Part shown: positions 1-8,848 of the stretch, in pieces
Position numbering within the stretch: the stretch's first letter is position 1
How the letters are laid out: each line of letters starts with the position of its first letter
NCBI GenBank assembly: GCA_964448115.1
Contig: CAYUVA010000042.1
Coordinates: 1 to 42,224 of the forward strand
Source: CAYUVA01 sp964448115 [NCBI: uncultured bacterium]
GTDB taxonomy: Bacteria; CAYUVA01
DNA: 42,224 nucleotides
Direction: 5' to 3'
Made by a program: the position numbers and the translations under genes
The notes under the pieces: generated by a model
Seen by the model: only the letters and a program-made list of their open reading frames with translations
Told to the model about the DNA's origin: nothing
The model's database searches: none

Positions 1-1
1 C

Positions 2-985
2 TCGCCATTCATCGATGAACTGGATATTCATTACTACTCCGATTACACGGCGACCCCGACCACAACCCCGACTTTAACCCCGACCTCAACCCCCTCCTGT
101 ACGCCAACAGAGACGCCAACAGGCATTCCATCCAGCACACCGACCCGCACGCCGACTCGAACACCGACAAGTACCCCATCGACCACCCCGACCGAGACAC
201 CATCAACAACGCCTACCACCACACCAACCCTAACCCCAACCGCCACCAATACACCGACAAATACTCCTGATTGTCGAATGCCTAGCGGTCCAGAATGCGT
301 AATAGTCGGTCAAGATAACCATAAGTGCATCGTAATGTGGTCTGGGGTGGATCATGTCAACCTTGCCGGATACAATGTTTATCGCAGTTATACTCTGGTC
401 GGTAAATATACCAAACTGAATAGCAGCATCATTACCGATACCTGGTATGTGGATGATGGTATCACAAATGGTGTCCTCTTTTATTATCTAGTAACCGCCA
501 AGAACAACTGCGGTGTGGAAAGCACACATAACTACACCCATACCGGCGTGGCTCATTTGAGCGGTCCGGTAGGTGATTTGGATCACGACAGCCTGCCGGA
601 TGATTGGGAGGTTTGCTTCTTCGGCAATACCTGGAGCGAGGACTTCCAGGGGGATAGAGATCACGATAACCTGATCAATCTGCAAGAATATCTACGAGGC
701 GAGACGCACAATCCATGCCCGGATATAAACCTGGTAGTAGTCAACCGGGCACTGGGGACAAATAATAAGGATCGCACCTATGTGTTAGCCGGCTGCGAAC
801 CCAACAACGCCGACACAGATAGGGATGGCGAATCCGATTATTTAGATTCAAACCCAACAGAACCGGTGTTCCTGCACGGCGTCTATAACATACCGACAAT
901 GACCGAGTGGGGCGTGATATTTACCATAATAGCCATCAGCTTTTTCATGATCTTAGCTTTGAGAAAGCGGAAGGTTAGTTTGTAA
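2..985 (+). CDS. Surface protein with Thr-Pro linker and IPTL-CTERM sorting tail (5' truncated)
   Basis: The frame is open at the left edge, so only the C-terminal 327 codons are present. In order it holds a Thr/Pro-rich linker, a fibronectin-III-like stretch (GYNVYRS ... YYYLVTAKN pattern), two acidic repeats of the calcium-binding type ([12 protein letters not shown] and [14 protein letters not shown], then [14 protein letters not shown]), and a C-terminal signal of IPTMTEWG, a hydrophobic helix and RKRK. That tail matches the IPTL-CTERM pattern, which in other bacteria is recognised by an exosortase that cuts and transfers the protein to the cell surface. The start, signal peptide and any enzymatic domain lie outside the window. 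The internal ATG at 278 is not a real start, because the linker is in the same frame upstream. The biological role is unknown; the sorting call is firm by pattern. Confidence 0.85.
   Translation, partial: SPFIDELDIHYYSDYTATPTTTPTLTPTSTPSCTPTETPTGIPSSTPTRTPTRTPTSTPSTTPTETPSTTPTTTPTLTPTATNTPTNTPDCRMPSGPECVIVGQDNHKCIVMWSGVDHVNLAGYNVYRSYTLVGKYTKLNSSIITDTWYVDDGITNGVLFYYLVTAKNNCGVESTHNYTHTGVAHLSGPVGDLDHDSLPDDWEVCFFGNTWSEDFQGDRDHDNLINLQEYLRGETHNPCPDINLVVVNRALGTNNKDRTYVLAGCEPNNADTDRDGESDYLDSNPTEPVFLHGVYNIPTMTEWGVIFTIIAISFFMILALRKRKVSL
47..268 (+). repeat. Low-complexity Thr-Pro coding repeat
   Basis: Imperfect six-base units of the form ACN CCN encode a run of about 74 residues dominated by Thr and Pro, with Ser, Glu, Arg and Asn substitutions. 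The degeneracy at third positions shows it is kept as protein rather than as a pure DNA microsatellite. Similar but shorter linkers occur in the secreted proteins at 15344-17815 and 35500-37842. It is probably an extended, possibly glycosylated, spacer. Confidence 0.85.
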
Positions 986-996
986 TAAAGACAAAA

Positions 997-1021
997 GACA
1001 GCCTTGGATAATCAGGCTGTC
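997..1021 (+). terminator. Terminator-like hairpin after the IPTL-CTERM gene
   Basis: GACAGCC pairs with GGCTGTC across an 11-base loop, starting 12 bases after the stop codon. There is no T-tract, so termination at this hairpin alone would not be classical intrinsic. It may act together with the second hairpin just downstream, or protect the 3' end of the message. Confidence 0.4.
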
Positions 1022-1038
1022 CGAAGATTACAGGTATT

Positions 1039-1070
1039 AAGGGGATGTAACCACCAGGTTCCATCCCCTT
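1039..1070 (+). terminator. Long hairpin between the IPTL-CTERM gene and infB
   Basis: AAGGGGATG pairs perfectly with CATCCCCTT. After one T/C mismatch a further AACC/GGTT stem closes a four-base loop, giving 13 pairs in 32 bases. It is followed by CATTGTTG rather than a T-run. The position, after a stop and before a new promoter, makes transcription termination the likely role. Confidence 0.5.
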
Positions 1071-1169
1071 CATTGTTGTAATCATATTGCCAGAGCCATC
1101 TCGACCTGATCGAGGTCGGAAAATGAGCGTTGTTTGTAAGCGAAAGTTAGAAAGACTCTGGTATGTAAT

Positions 1170-1197
1170 TTGACAACTGCTATGCTAGATATATTAT
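1170..1197 (+). promoter_or_regulatory. Sigma-70 type promoter of infB operon
   Basis: A perfect TTGACA box is followed after 16 bases by TATTAT (5 of 6 to TATAAT). The predicted start point is near 1204, only a few bases before the ATG at 1211 but well before the TTG at 1241. This favours the downstream start for infB. Confidence 0.65.
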
Positions 1198-1225
1198 TAA
1201 GTATTGCTTGATGAAAATTAAAAAT

Positions 1226-1231
1226 AAAGGG
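1226..1231 (+). promoter_or_regulatory. Ribosome binding site that decides the infB start
   Basis: AAAGGG lies about nine bases upstream of the TTG at 1241, whereas no Shine-Dalgarno sequence precedes the ATG at 1211 or the TTG at 1208. The site is within the frame of the longer reading. Confidence 0.5.
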
Positions 1232-1240
1232 GCTAAGAAC

Positions 1241-3490
1241 TTGGCGGATAATAAGAGAATCTGGGAATTATATAAAGAACTAGGTATATCAAAGGACGAT
1301 TGTCTCGATATCCTTAACAAGCTGGGTATCGAATACAAGAATAATTTAAGCACCATTTCTTCCGAAGATATCAAAAGGGTAAAAGAGAAGCTAAAAAAAG
1401 ATAAAGAAAAGAAAAAAGCATCATTAGCCGGAACTGAAAAACAGGTTATCAAGAAAAAGAAGTCGGATGAGGTAGTCTCTAAGCATAAGCCTAAAAAAGG
1501 TAGTAAACCTCGAACACAAGAGGGGAAAAAACCTCCCGAAGAAGAGAAAATAGAAAAAGAGGCAGAGAAACCAGAAATTATTATCGCTGGTGAGATAACA
1601 GTGGATACGCTCGAAAAGGTGAAACCGAAAAAGAAAAAGAAGCGTGGAGCAAAACAAAAAAAGAAGTTAAAAAAACGAACCGGAGATAGACAGACAGAAA
1701 AAACCGAGAAAACAGAAGCTATGAAACCTTCATTTGAGGAATCAGATGGAGTCATCAAGATCCCCGAAGCGGTTACGGTGCGCGATCTGGCTGAAATACT
1801 TGGCTTAGCCCCCTCTGATATATTGGGTGAATTTCTGCGCATGGGATTGGTCTATACGATAAACCAGGTTGTAGATATCGAGCACTGCAAGATAATCGGC
1901 GAAAAGCTGGGGGTTAATATCGAGGTGCAGGATCTGGAGGAAACATTCCTTGAGGTCGATGAAAAGACCCAGGCAAAGGAGTACCCGAGAGCGCCGGTCA
2001 TTACCGTCATGGGGCATGTTGATCACGGAAAGACCACCCTTCTCGATGCGATCCGCAAGACCAATATAGTTGCTAAAGAAAAAGGTGAAATTACCCAGCA
2101 TATAGGCGCTTCTGAATACTACCATGATGGCTTCAAGATGGTATTTTTAGATACACCAGGACACAAAGCCTTCACCACCATGAGAGCCAGGGGTGCAAGG
2201 GTAACCGATATCGTTATCCTTGTCGTGGCTGCCGATGATGGCGTCATGCCACAAACAATCGAGGCGATCAACCATGCCAAGGCTGCTGAAGCACCGATTA
2301 TTGTGGCTATCAACAAGATCGACCTGCCCGGCGCCGATCCGATGAGGGTTAAAAGAGAGTTGATGCAACACGACCTGGTCTCCAGCGAGTTCGGTGGGGA
2401 TACGACCTTTGTCGAGGTCTCGGCTAAAAAAGGCACCAACATGGAAGAGCTGCTTGAGATGATTAAACTGCAAGCTGAGCTTATGGAGCTGAAGGCGACC
2501 AGGGAATCGAAGGCAAAAGGCACTATAATCGAAGCTAAAATGGATTCCAAGAGGGGTGCTGTGGCTACATTCCTTGTTCAATCTGGAATCCTTAAGGTGG
2601 GAGATCCCTTTGTAACCGGCATATACAGCGGAAAGGTTCGTGCCATGTTCGATGTAAACGGCAAGTCGGTAAAGGAGGCGGTTCCGGTAACCGCCGTTGA
2701 GGTGCTTGGTCTCAGCGGAGTTCCCCAAGCCGGCGATTCCTTCATCGTGGTTGACTCGGAACGCCGAGCCAGGGAAATCAGCACGCAACGCCGGGAGAGA
2801 GAACACGATGAGAGCCTTGCTACAACAGCTCGCGTTTCCTTGCGCGACTTTTTAAGCAAGATGGATAAAGGGGAGGTTACCGAGCTGAACCTGGTGTTAA
2901 AGACAGATGTTCAAGGCTCTGCCGAGGCTCTCGCCAAGTCATTCCTGGAGCTTGCCACGGAGAAAGCCAAAGTCAAGATAGTCCACAGCAGCGCTGGAAG
3001 TATAAATGAAAGTGATGTTTTGCTTGCCAGCGCGACCAATGCTGTGATCATCGGTTTCAATACAACCATTATGCCGGCTGCACAGGAGCTTGCCGAGCGG
3101 GAAGGGGTCGATGTAAGGCAGTATGATGTGATCTACGAGGCTATTGATGATGTAAAGGCTGCCCTGCAAGGACTGCTTAAACCGGAGCTGGTGGAAGAAG
3201 AGATCGGACATGCCGAGATCAGACAGGTCTTCAACATGGCAAAAGGTAACCGCATAGCCGGATGCATGGTCGTTACCGGCAAGATAGTACGCAATGCTCA
3301 GGCAAAGCTGCTTAGAGACGGCGAGGTTATCTGGAAGGGACAGATATCATCGCTGCGCAGGTTTAAAGATGATGTAAAAGAGGTGCAGACAAACTACGAG
3401 TGCGGGATTAGCCTGGATGATTTCAATGATATACAGACCGGAGATATAATAATCGCCTATCAGGTCAAAGAGGTGCCCCAAAGCCTGTAA
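1241..3490 (+). CDS. infB: Translation initiation factor IF-2
   Basis: IF-2 is the GTPase that places initiator tRNA on the 30S subunit and promotes subunit joining. The protein begins with a small IF2_N domain (KRIWELYKELGI), followed by a Lys/Glu-rich linker of about 150 residues and a second IF2_N domain (VRDLAEILGLAPSDIL). The GTPase domain follows with GHVDHGKTT near residue 258, DTPGHKAF, NKID near 358 and SAKKG, then the beta-barrel domains and the C-terminal fMet-tRNA domain ending GISLDDFNDIQTGDII. A 749-residue length from TTG 1241 is normal. I prefer this start because of the AAAGGG site and the upstream promoter; ATG 1211 adds ten basic residues. nusA and rimP, the usual upstream neighbours, are absent. 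The stop is followed by a 76-base gap to ylxP. Confidence 0.97.
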   Translation: MADNKRIWELYKELGISKDDCLDILNKLGIEYKNNLSTISSEDIKRVKEKLKKDKEKKKASLAGTEKQVIKKKKSDEVVSKHKPKKGSKPRTQEGKKPPEEEKIEKEAEKPEIIIAGEITVDTLEKVKPKKKKKRGAKQKKKLKKRTGDRQTEKTEKTEAMKPSFEESDGVIKIPEAVTVRDLAEILGLAPSDILGEFLRMGLVYTINQVVDIEHCKIIGEKLGVNIEVQDLEETFLEVDEKTQAKEYPRAPVITVMGHVDHGKTTLLDAIRKTNIVAKEKGEITQHIGASEYYHDGFKMVFLDTPGHKAFTTMRARGARVTDIVILVVAADDGVMPQTIEAINHAKAAEAPIIVAINKIDLPGADPMRVKRELMQHDLVSSEFGGDTTFVEVSAKKGTNMEELLEMIKLQAELMELKATRESKAKGTIIEAKMDSKRGAVATFLVQSGILKVGDPFVTGIYSGKVRAMFDVNGKSVKEAVPVTAVEVLGLSGVPQAGDSFIVVDSERRAREISTQRREREHDESLATTARVSLRDFLSKMDKGEVTELNLVLKTDVQGSAEALAKSFLELATEKAKVKIVHSSAGSINESDVLLASATNAVIIGFNTTIMPAAQELAEREGVDVRQYDVIYEAIDDVKAALQGLLKPELVEEEIGHAEIRQVFNMAKGNRIAGCMVVTGKIVRNAQAKLLRDGEVIWKGQISSLRRFKDDVKEVQTNYECGISLDDFNDIQTGDIIIAYQVKEVPQSL

Positions 3491-3566
3491 GCTTCGGGTA
3501 GAACAGGCACCAGGCGCTATTACGCGGGAGATAAAACAGGTTCGACTTCGGAAGGTTGTTGGTCTT

Positions 3567-3848
3567 ATGTATATCGCCGGAATAAGGTTGGAGCTATTCA
3601 TACCCGGTGCCTTTAATCTCAAGGATAAACGGAGGGTTTTAAGCAAGCTCAAGGATCGCCTGAAGAATAAATTCAACATAAGCGTCTGCGAGGTGGACTT
3701 CAACGAACAATGGCAAAGAGCAGCCCTGGGGGTCGCTTTGGTATCAAATGATAACCTGCATCTAAGACACATGATCGATGCAATACTAAGGTTCATGGAG
3801 TCCTTCCATGACTTCGAGGTTGTAAAAAAAGACCTGGAGATATTTTGA
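3567..3848 (+). CDS. ylxP: YlxP-family (DUF503) small protein
   Basis: The 93 residues match the DUF503/YlxP family in length and pattern: an N-terminal beta strand (IAGIRLELFIPGA), the conserved LKDKRRVLSKLKDRLKNKFNIS helix region, then EVDFNEQWQRAALGVALVS. The family is found between infB and rbfA in many bacteria and is linked to ribosome biogenesis or translation; its molecular activity is not settled. GGAAGG about ten bases upstream supports the ATG. The gene lies between infB and rbfA, which agrees with the family context. Confidence 0.9.
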   Translation: MYIAGIRLELFIPGAFNLKDKRRVLSKLKDRLKNKFNISVCEVDFNEQWQRAALGVALVSNDNLHLRHMIDAILRFMESFHDFEVVKKDLEIF

Positions 3849-3916
3849 CAGATAGAACATTCAGCTTGGGCAGGGAATAGATCTCGCCTCGATTTTGTTG
3901 TAATAAGGCTCAAGTG

Positions 3917-3923
3917 AAGGAGG
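3917..3923 (+). promoter_or_regulatory. Strong Shine-Dalgarno site for rbfA
   Basis: AAGGAGG lies 11 bases upstream of the ATG at 3935 and downstream of the in-frame GTG at 3914, so translation most likely starts at the ATG. Confidence 0.65.
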
Positions 3924-3934
3924 CGATCATAAAA

Positions 3935-4306
3935 ATGGTGAAAAACCGAGTGAGCAGAGTTCAGGAGCTGGTAAAAAGAGGTATCTCGGATATACTGCTC
4001 GCAGAGATGAATGATCCCCAAATGAAAGATGTAACCGTCTTTGAAGTTCAAATGTCAAAGGATCTCAAGCACGCAAAGGTATTCATCAGCATACTTGGCG
4101 AAATGAGGCATCGACTTAAGGTCATAGACAAGATAAATAACCGAAGTGGATATATCCAGTACCTGCTAGGCAAGAATGTCAGACTAAAGTATGTTCCGGA
4201 GCTGATGTTTTTACTGGATCAACGAATAGATCACTACCAGCGGATAGAAAGGATACTGCAAGAGGTTAGCTCAGAAGATGACCATCCCGACCAGGAAGAT
4301 TTATAG
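3935..4306 (+). CDS. rbfA: 30S ribosome-binding factor A
   Basis: RbfA binds the maturing 30S subunit near the 16S rRNA 5' end and assists processing and cold adaptation. The 123 residues show the KH-like fold signature: RVSRVQELVKRGISDILL at the start, MNDPQMKDVTVFEVQMSKDL followed by KHAKVFISI, and the C-terminal YVPELMFLLDQRIDHYQRIE. The ATG is preferred over GTG 3914 because of AAGGAGG. The 3' end overlaps nrnA by 29 bases, which implies translational coupling in the infB operon. Confidence 0.95.
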   Translation: MVKNRVSRVQELVKRGISDILLAEMNDPQMKDVTVFEVQMSKDLKHAKVFISILGEMRHRLKVIDKINNRSGYIQYLLGKNVRLKYVPELMFLLDQRIDHYQRIERILQEVSSEDDHPDQEDL

Positions 4307-5267
4307 CCAGATAACAGAGATCATCAATAAATATCAGCGCTTCTGCATTGCCAGCCACGAGAATCCAGACGGCGACTGTATAGGTTGCAGCCTGGCGCTG
4401 GCTGAGTTGCTTGAGGGACTAGGTAAGCAGGTTATCGTCTTATCCAAAAAAGGAGTCCCTCATTCGCTAGGTTTTTTGCCTGGAAAAGAGAAGGTCATGG
4501 CTTTTTTGGCAGAGGATACCTTCCCCAGCCAGATGCTCGTGGTGCTCGATTCATCGAATCTGGAACGCGCTGCCCTGAAACGAGAGGCTTTCCCCGAGCT
4601 TAAGCAGATAATAAATATAGATCACCACCAGAGCAACGAGTTCTTTGGGGATATAAACTTGGTCGATGCGAAAGCCTCATCGGTCGGGGAGATGGTCTAT
4701 CCGCTGATCAAGCTCATCCAGCCCGATATCAGTCGATCCATGGCATCTAACCTGTTTGTATCCATATCAAGCGATACCGGCTCCTTCAGGTACTCGAATA
4801 CTACACCGTGCAGCCTGCGCATAGCGAGCGAACTCATTGAATATGGCGCCGATCCCGAGTACCTGGGAAGGATGTTGTACGAATCCAAGAGGTTGGAGAA
4901 GGTAAGAATAACCGGCTACGCTGCCGTGGGACTGCGGCTCGCAGAGAATGGAAGGATAACCTACTCGATCATAACCCAGCAGGATATCAATTCCTTTGGC
5001 TGCAAATGGGAGGATACGGATGAGATCATCAACATGCTGACCGAGGTACAAGGTAGCGAGGTGGCTGTACTGTTCAGGGAAGGCAAGGACTTCGGGATCA
5101 GAGTCTCACTTCGATCACGAAATCATATCAATGTAGCAGAAATCGCGAGCCGCTTCGGCGGCGGGGGACATGCCAAGGCTGCTGGGGTCAGGATGCCTGC
5201 TGGTGTCACCCTAGATGAAACAGTTACAGATATTCTCGGTGCGTTAAGGGATGAGCTGAAGGCATGA
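4278..5267 (+). CDS. nrnA: DHH/DHHA1 phosphoesterase, NrnA-like nanoRNase / pAp phosphatase
   Basis: All motifs of the bifunctional oligoribonuclease NrnA are present: SHENPDGD (metal site I) near residue 30, VLDSS (site II), NIDHHQSN (the DHH box), SSDTGSFR (site IV), and the C-terminal DHHA1 substrate loop RFGGGGHAKAAG. The family degrades 2-5 nt RNAs to mononucleotides and can dephosphorylate 3'-phosphoadenosine 5'-phosphate. Length is 329 residues, normal. The gene overlaps rbfA at the 5' end and truB by four bases at the 3' end; the rbfA-nrnA-truB order is widely conserved. The Shine-Dalgarno is weak, which fits translational coupling. Confidence 0.94.
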   Translation: MTIPTRKIYSQITEIINKYQRFCIASHENPDGDCIGCSLALAELLEGLGKQVIVLSKKGVPHSLGFLPGKEKVMAFLAEDTFPSQMLVVLDSSNLERAALKREAFPELKQIINIDHHQSNEFFGDINLVDAKASSVGEMVYPLIKLIQPDISRSMASNLFVSISSDTGSFRYSNTTPCSLRIASELIEYGADPEYLGRMLYESKRLEKVRITGYAAVGLRLAENGRITYSIITQQDINSFGCKWEDTDEIINMLTEVQGSEVAVLFREGKDFGIRVSLRSRNHINVAEIASRFGGGGHAKAAGVRMPAGVTLDETVTDILGALRDELKA

Positions 5268-6247
5268 TGAACGCGGCTTTACTGCTGAATAAGCCAGTGG
5301 GAATCACCTCACGCAAGGCGATTGATCTGGTCGCCAATCTCTTAAAGACAAAGAAGATCGGACATGGGGGCACATTGGATCCTCTGGCACATGGACTGCT
5401 TATCGCACTGATCGGCAAGGGAACCAAGATATTCCCCTATCTCCAGCTTGCTGCTAAGACATACAAGGCAAGGATCGCCCTGGGAGTGGGTACCGATACA
5501 TTGGATCTAGAGGGCAATGTTATCCAAACTATGCCTGTGCCCTCTCTGGGCAGGGAGGAGTTAAGGAATATTCTGGCTGGATTCGAGGGTGATATCATAC
5601 AGGAAGCGCCGATTTACTCAGCTTTGAAGGTAGGCGGTAAGCCGATGCACAAGCTGGCAAGGCGCGGTGAGAAGGTGGTTCCCAGAAGGCGAAAAGTGCA
5701 TATAGACAAGATTGAATTGATAGGTTATAATAAAGAGTTCATGGAAATAAGTGTAACCTGCTCGGCTGGGGCTTATATAAGGTCTTTAGCCAGGGACATT
5801 GCCCATAACATGGGTACCTGCGGACACCTCGCCGAGCTTGAAAGAACCAAGATAGGCTCTTTAACAATCGAGCGATCGTATAAACTAGATGATCTCCCGG
5901 AGATCGTCGCATCTGGAAGTCTGCGGCTGACCAGCTTATCCCGTGTTCTCGACTTTCTCGAGAGCATAGTATTGGATGAGAGCCAAGCCGCCAACCTGGT
6001 GGATGGGAAAATGATAAAGGTGAGATCGACTTTCCTGCTGCAAGATGCTAATCAGGATAAGCCGGTTAGAATGCTGGCGCCTGATGGTAGTTTGCTGGCT
6101 TTGGGAAGGGTAAGCGGCTGTGAGGATGAAAAGCAGTTGATTTCTCCAAGCCGTGTCCTAGTGAACAAGCAAGATATTCGATCCATCTACCATCTCAACT
6201 TAGGGGAAACTCCAAATGCGCCACCCTCCGACTGGGGCTTTTTTTAG
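5264..6247 (+). CDS. truB: tRNA pseudouridine(55) synthase
   Basis: TruB makes the pseudouridine at position 55 of the T-loop of nearly all tRNAs. The catalytic motif is GHGGTLDPLAHGLL, with the Asp of TLDP as nucleophile; the second Gly stands where most relatives have Thr. KPVGITSRKAIDLV at the start, YSALKVGGKPMHKLARRG and the GAYIRSLARDI motif confirm the family. 327 residues includes a C-terminal PUA-like extension. Two tandem ATG codons (5264 and 5267) overlap the nrnA stop. The last codons run into a GC-rich stem and seven T, so transcription may be attenuated before rpsO. Confidence 0.95.
   Translation: MMNAALLLNKPVGITSRKAIDLVANLLKTKKIGHGGTLDPLAHGLLIALIGKGTKIFPYLQLAAKTYKARIALGVGTDTLDLEGNVIQTMPVPSLGREELRNILAGFEGDIIQEAPIYSALKVGGKPMHKLARRGEKVVPRRRKVHIDKIELIGYNKEFMEISVTCSAGAYIRSLARDIAHNMGTCGHLAELERTKIGSLTIERSYKLDDLPEIVASGSLRLTSLSRVLDFLESIVLDESQAANLVDGKMIKVRSTFLLQDANQDKPVRMLAPDGSLLALGRVSGCEDEKQLISPSRVLVNKQDIRSIYHLNLGETPNAPPSDWGFF
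6220..6245 (+). terminator. Possible attenuator overlapping the truB stop
   Basis: GCC(A)CC pairs with GGGGC around an eight-base loop and is followed directly by seven T. The stem is short and has a bulged A. It overlaps the last truB codons. Partial termination here would separate expression of rpsO-pnp from the upstream genes. Confidence 0.35.
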
Positions 6248-6285
6248 ATGCCAACGATTAAACTACCAAACTGGGAGAGAAGGAA

Positions 6286-6555
6286 ATGTCAGTAAAATTT
6301 GAAGGAAAGGCTGATATTGTAAAGAAGTATCAGCTACACGATGGAGATACCGGTTCCCCGGAGGTACAGGTCGCCATTTTGACAGCCAAGATAAAACACC
6401 TCACGGAACATTTTAAGGTACACAAGAAGGATCATCATTCACGCCTTGGTCTTCTAAAGATGGTAGGCAAGCGTAGAAGACTGCTTGACTACCTGAAGCA
6501 AAAAGATATCGAGCGGTATAGAGCGCTGATCAAGAGACTTGAATTAAGAAGATAG
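6286..6555 (+). CDS. rpsO: 30S ribosomal protein S15
   Basis: S15 binds the central domain of 16S rRNA early in 30S assembly. The 89-residue length is typical, with the diagnostic [35 protein letters not shown] and [19 protein letters not shown] site sits directly upstream of ATG. In many bacteria S15 represses its own message through the leader; the 38-base truB-rpsO spacer is short and I cannot see a clear regulatory fold there. The gene is followed 23 bases later by pnp, as in most bacteria. Confidence 0.98.
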   Translation: MSVKFEGKADIVKKYQLHDGDTGSPEVQVAILTAKIKHLTEHFKVHKKDHHSRLGLLKMVGKRRRLLDYLKQKDIERYRALIKRLELRR

Positions 6556-6578
6556 TAAGGCTTTAGGAGAGAACAACA

Positions 6579-8831
6579 ATGTTAAGTAGAACAGCAATAT
6601 CCTGTGGCGGACGCACCCTTAGCTTCGAGACAGGTAAGGTGGCAAAACAAGCAAATGGCGCTGTATGGGTGCAGTATGGAGAGACCGTAGTGCTTTCAAC
6701 AGCCACAGTGGGACAAGAACCACGCAAGGGAATATATGATGAATTCGTCCCCTTGACGGTGGATTATCGAGAGAAATCTTATGCTGCCGGGCGCATACCC
6801 GGTGGATATTTCAAAAGGGAGGGAAAGCCAGGCGACACCGAGACATTGAATGCCCGATTGGTTGACAGGCCCCTAAGACCCCTTTTTCCCTGGGGCTTTC
6901 ACTTTGATATTCACAATGTTAACCTGGTCATCTCGGCAGATCAACAAAACGACCCCGGATTGCTTGCCATTAACGGTGCTTCGGCTGCCCTGATGGTCTC
7001 CGACATACCGTTTGATGGACCGGTCTCTGCGGTGAAGATAGGGCTTATCGGCGATGAGCTGGTTATCAATCCAACTAGCGACCAGCTTATTGAGAGCCTT
7101 CTCGACATCGTGGTCGCCGGCACCGATGATGCCATTATGATGGTCGAGGGCTCCGCGCTGGAGGTTGATAATGAGACCATGATCAAGGCAATCAGCCTGG
7201 CACACGAGGAGATCAAGCGAATCAACGCCATTCAGCACGAGCTGCGGGAGACCGCTGGCAAGCCAAAGAGGGAGTTCCCCTTGTTTTCGGTACAGCCTGA
7301 TATAATCGACAAGGTGCTTGAGAACTATGGCTCTGGCATCCGAGAGTCCCTGGAGATCGAAGGGAAGCTGAATAGATATGCCTACCTGGAGAATGTGAAG
7401 GCTCAGATGATCGAGGATCTCGGACAGGAGCCAGATGATGAGCAACTTCGTCAGCACCTAGGCGCCTTCGAGCAGATCTATAGAAGATTAGTCCGCCAGA
7501 AGATATACGAGGAACGAACTCGGGTGGATAAAAGAGGCTTCGAGGATATCAGACCGATCACCTGTGAGGTGGGAGTGCTGCCTCGGGCACACGGCTCTGC
7601 GCTCTTTACCCGTGGCGAGACGCAGGCGCTGGCTGCGGTTACCCTGGGAACATCATCCGATGAGCAGATGATTGAGGAGCTTGAGGGGGACACCATAAAG
7701 ACCTTCATGCTGCACTACAACTTCCCGCCTTTCTGTGTCGGCGAGGCGAGCATCATTCGCGGTCCAGGAAGAAGAGAGGTCGGACATGGCGCTCTGGCGG
7801 AAAGGGCTTTGCAATCGATTATCCCAGAGGATGAATCATTTCCTTATGTAGTGCGAGTAGTCTCGGAGATACTCGAGTCCAACGGCTCCTCCTCGATGGC
7901 AACCGTCTGCGCCGGAACCCTCGCCCTGATGGACGCTGGAATTCAAATCCACACACCAATAGCTGGCATCGCTATGGGATTGATCAAGGCGGAAGATGAC
8001 TTCATCATACTATCCGATATCGAGGGAAGCGAAGATCATACCGGGGATATGGACTTCAAGGTGGCTGGAAGCGAGCGAGGCATCACAGCCATCCAGATGG
8101 ATATCAAGATCTCCGGCATCACCGAGGATATTATGCACAAAGCGCTCGAGCAGGCTTATCGTGGAAGGCAGTTCATCCTGCAAAAGATGCTTGAAACATT
8201 GCCGCAGCCGAGAAAGACGATCAGCCCTTATGCACCCCGAGTCATCCGCTTCCAGATCAATCCAGAAAAGATACGAACCATCATCGGTCCCGGGGGCAAG
8301 ATGATACGACAGTTGACCGATGAGACCGGCACCAAGATCGATGTGGAGCAAGACGGCACCGTCGTGATCGCCTCCCCAGACGAGGAAGCCTGCATGAACG
8401 CCAAGCGGATGATCGAGGAGCTAATCGCAGAACCTGAGATAGGACGCATTTATAAGGGTAAGGTCGTGCGCATCGAGGATTACGGCGCCTTTATACAGAT
8501 ACTGCCCAATACTGATGGCCTGCTGCACATCTCCGAGTTCGCCTGGCGACATGTACCCAATGTAAGGGATATGCTGAACGAGGGTGATGAGGTCGAGGTC
8601 AAGATCATAGATATCGATGCTATGGGCAAAATCAGGCTGAGCATGAAGGCATTGACTCCGCCTCCTGATGGTTACTCTCCCCATTCCGATGACAGGGAAA
8701 GACGCCCCAGAGGGAATCGCGACCGCAGAGATAGTAGAGACAGTCGAGGAAGGGGCAGGGATTTTCAATCACGACCCGATCGCGGAAAACCGAGAAGATC
8801 CCGAGACGATAGGTATAACAAAAACAAGTAA
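6579..8831 (+). CDS. pnp: Polynucleotide phosphorylase
   Basis: PNPase degrades RNA from the 3' end using phosphate and works with the degradosome. The 750 residues show two RNase PH domains (FVPLTVDYREKSYAAGRIPG in the first, RAHGSALFTRGETQALAAVT and RREVGHGALAERAL in the second), the helical linker between them, a KH domain with the loop IIGPGGKMIRQL, and an S1 domain (GRIYKGKVVRIEDYGAFIQI, DGLLHISEF). A C-terminal tail of about 55 residues rich in Arg, Gly and Asp extends past the S1 domain and probably adds RNA binding. The start has a GGAGA site. Confidence 0.98.
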   Translation: MLSRTAISCGGRTLSFETGKVAKQANGAVWVQYGETVVLSTATVGQEPRKGIYDEFVPLTVDYREKSYAAGRIPGGYFKREGKPGDTETLNARLVDRPLRPLFPWGFHFDIHNVNLVISADQQNDPGLLAINGASAALMVSDIPFDGPVSAVKIGLIGDELVINPTSDQLIESLLDIVVAGTDDAIMMVEGSALEVDNETMIKAISLAHEEIKRINAIQHELRETAGKPKREFPLFSVQPDIIDKVLENYGSGIRESLEIEGKLNRYAYLENVKAQMIEDLGQEPDDEQLRQHLGAFEQIYRRLVRQKIYEERTRVDKRGFEDIRPITCEVGVLPRAHGSALFTRGETQALAAVTLGTSSDEQMIEELEGDTIKTFMLHYNFPPFCVGEASIIRGPGRREVGHGALAERALQSIIPEDESFPYVVRVVSEILESNGSSSMATVCAGTLALMDAGIQIHTPIAGIAMGLIKAEDDFIILSDIEGSEDHTGDMDFKVAGSERGITAIQMDIKISGITEDIMHKALEQAYRGRQFILQKMLETLPQPRKTISPYAPRVIRFQINPEKIRTIIGPGGKMIRQLTDETGTKIDVEQDGTVVIASPDEEACMNAKRMIEELIAEPEIGRIYKGKVVRIEDYGAFIQILPNTDGLLHISEFAWRHVPNVRDMLNEGDEVEVKIIDIDAMGKIRLSMKALTPPPDGYSPHSDDRERRPRGNRDRRDSRDSRGRGRDFQSRPDRGKPRRSRDDRYNKNK

Positions 8832-8848
8832 GAGAATGCTGTGAATAG

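Noticed and set aside
9-249. Two minus-strand open frames rich in Val-Gly and Ser-Gly across the Thr-Pro repeat
   Set aside because: They are the complement of the Thr-Pro coding repeat; the plus-strand frame has a proper continuation and a known tail.
47-268. CRISPR-like array
   Set aside because: The units are six bases long, in frame and coding Thr-Pro; there are no spacers.
1102-1118. CGACCT/AGGTCG hairpin before the infB promoter
   Set aside because: Only six pairs, with no T-tract, and too far from either gene to assign a role.
1180-1842. Minus-strand frame rich in Phe and Ser opposite the infB linker
   Set aside because: It is the antisense of Lys-rich codons of infB. There is no Shine-Dalgarno or family signal.
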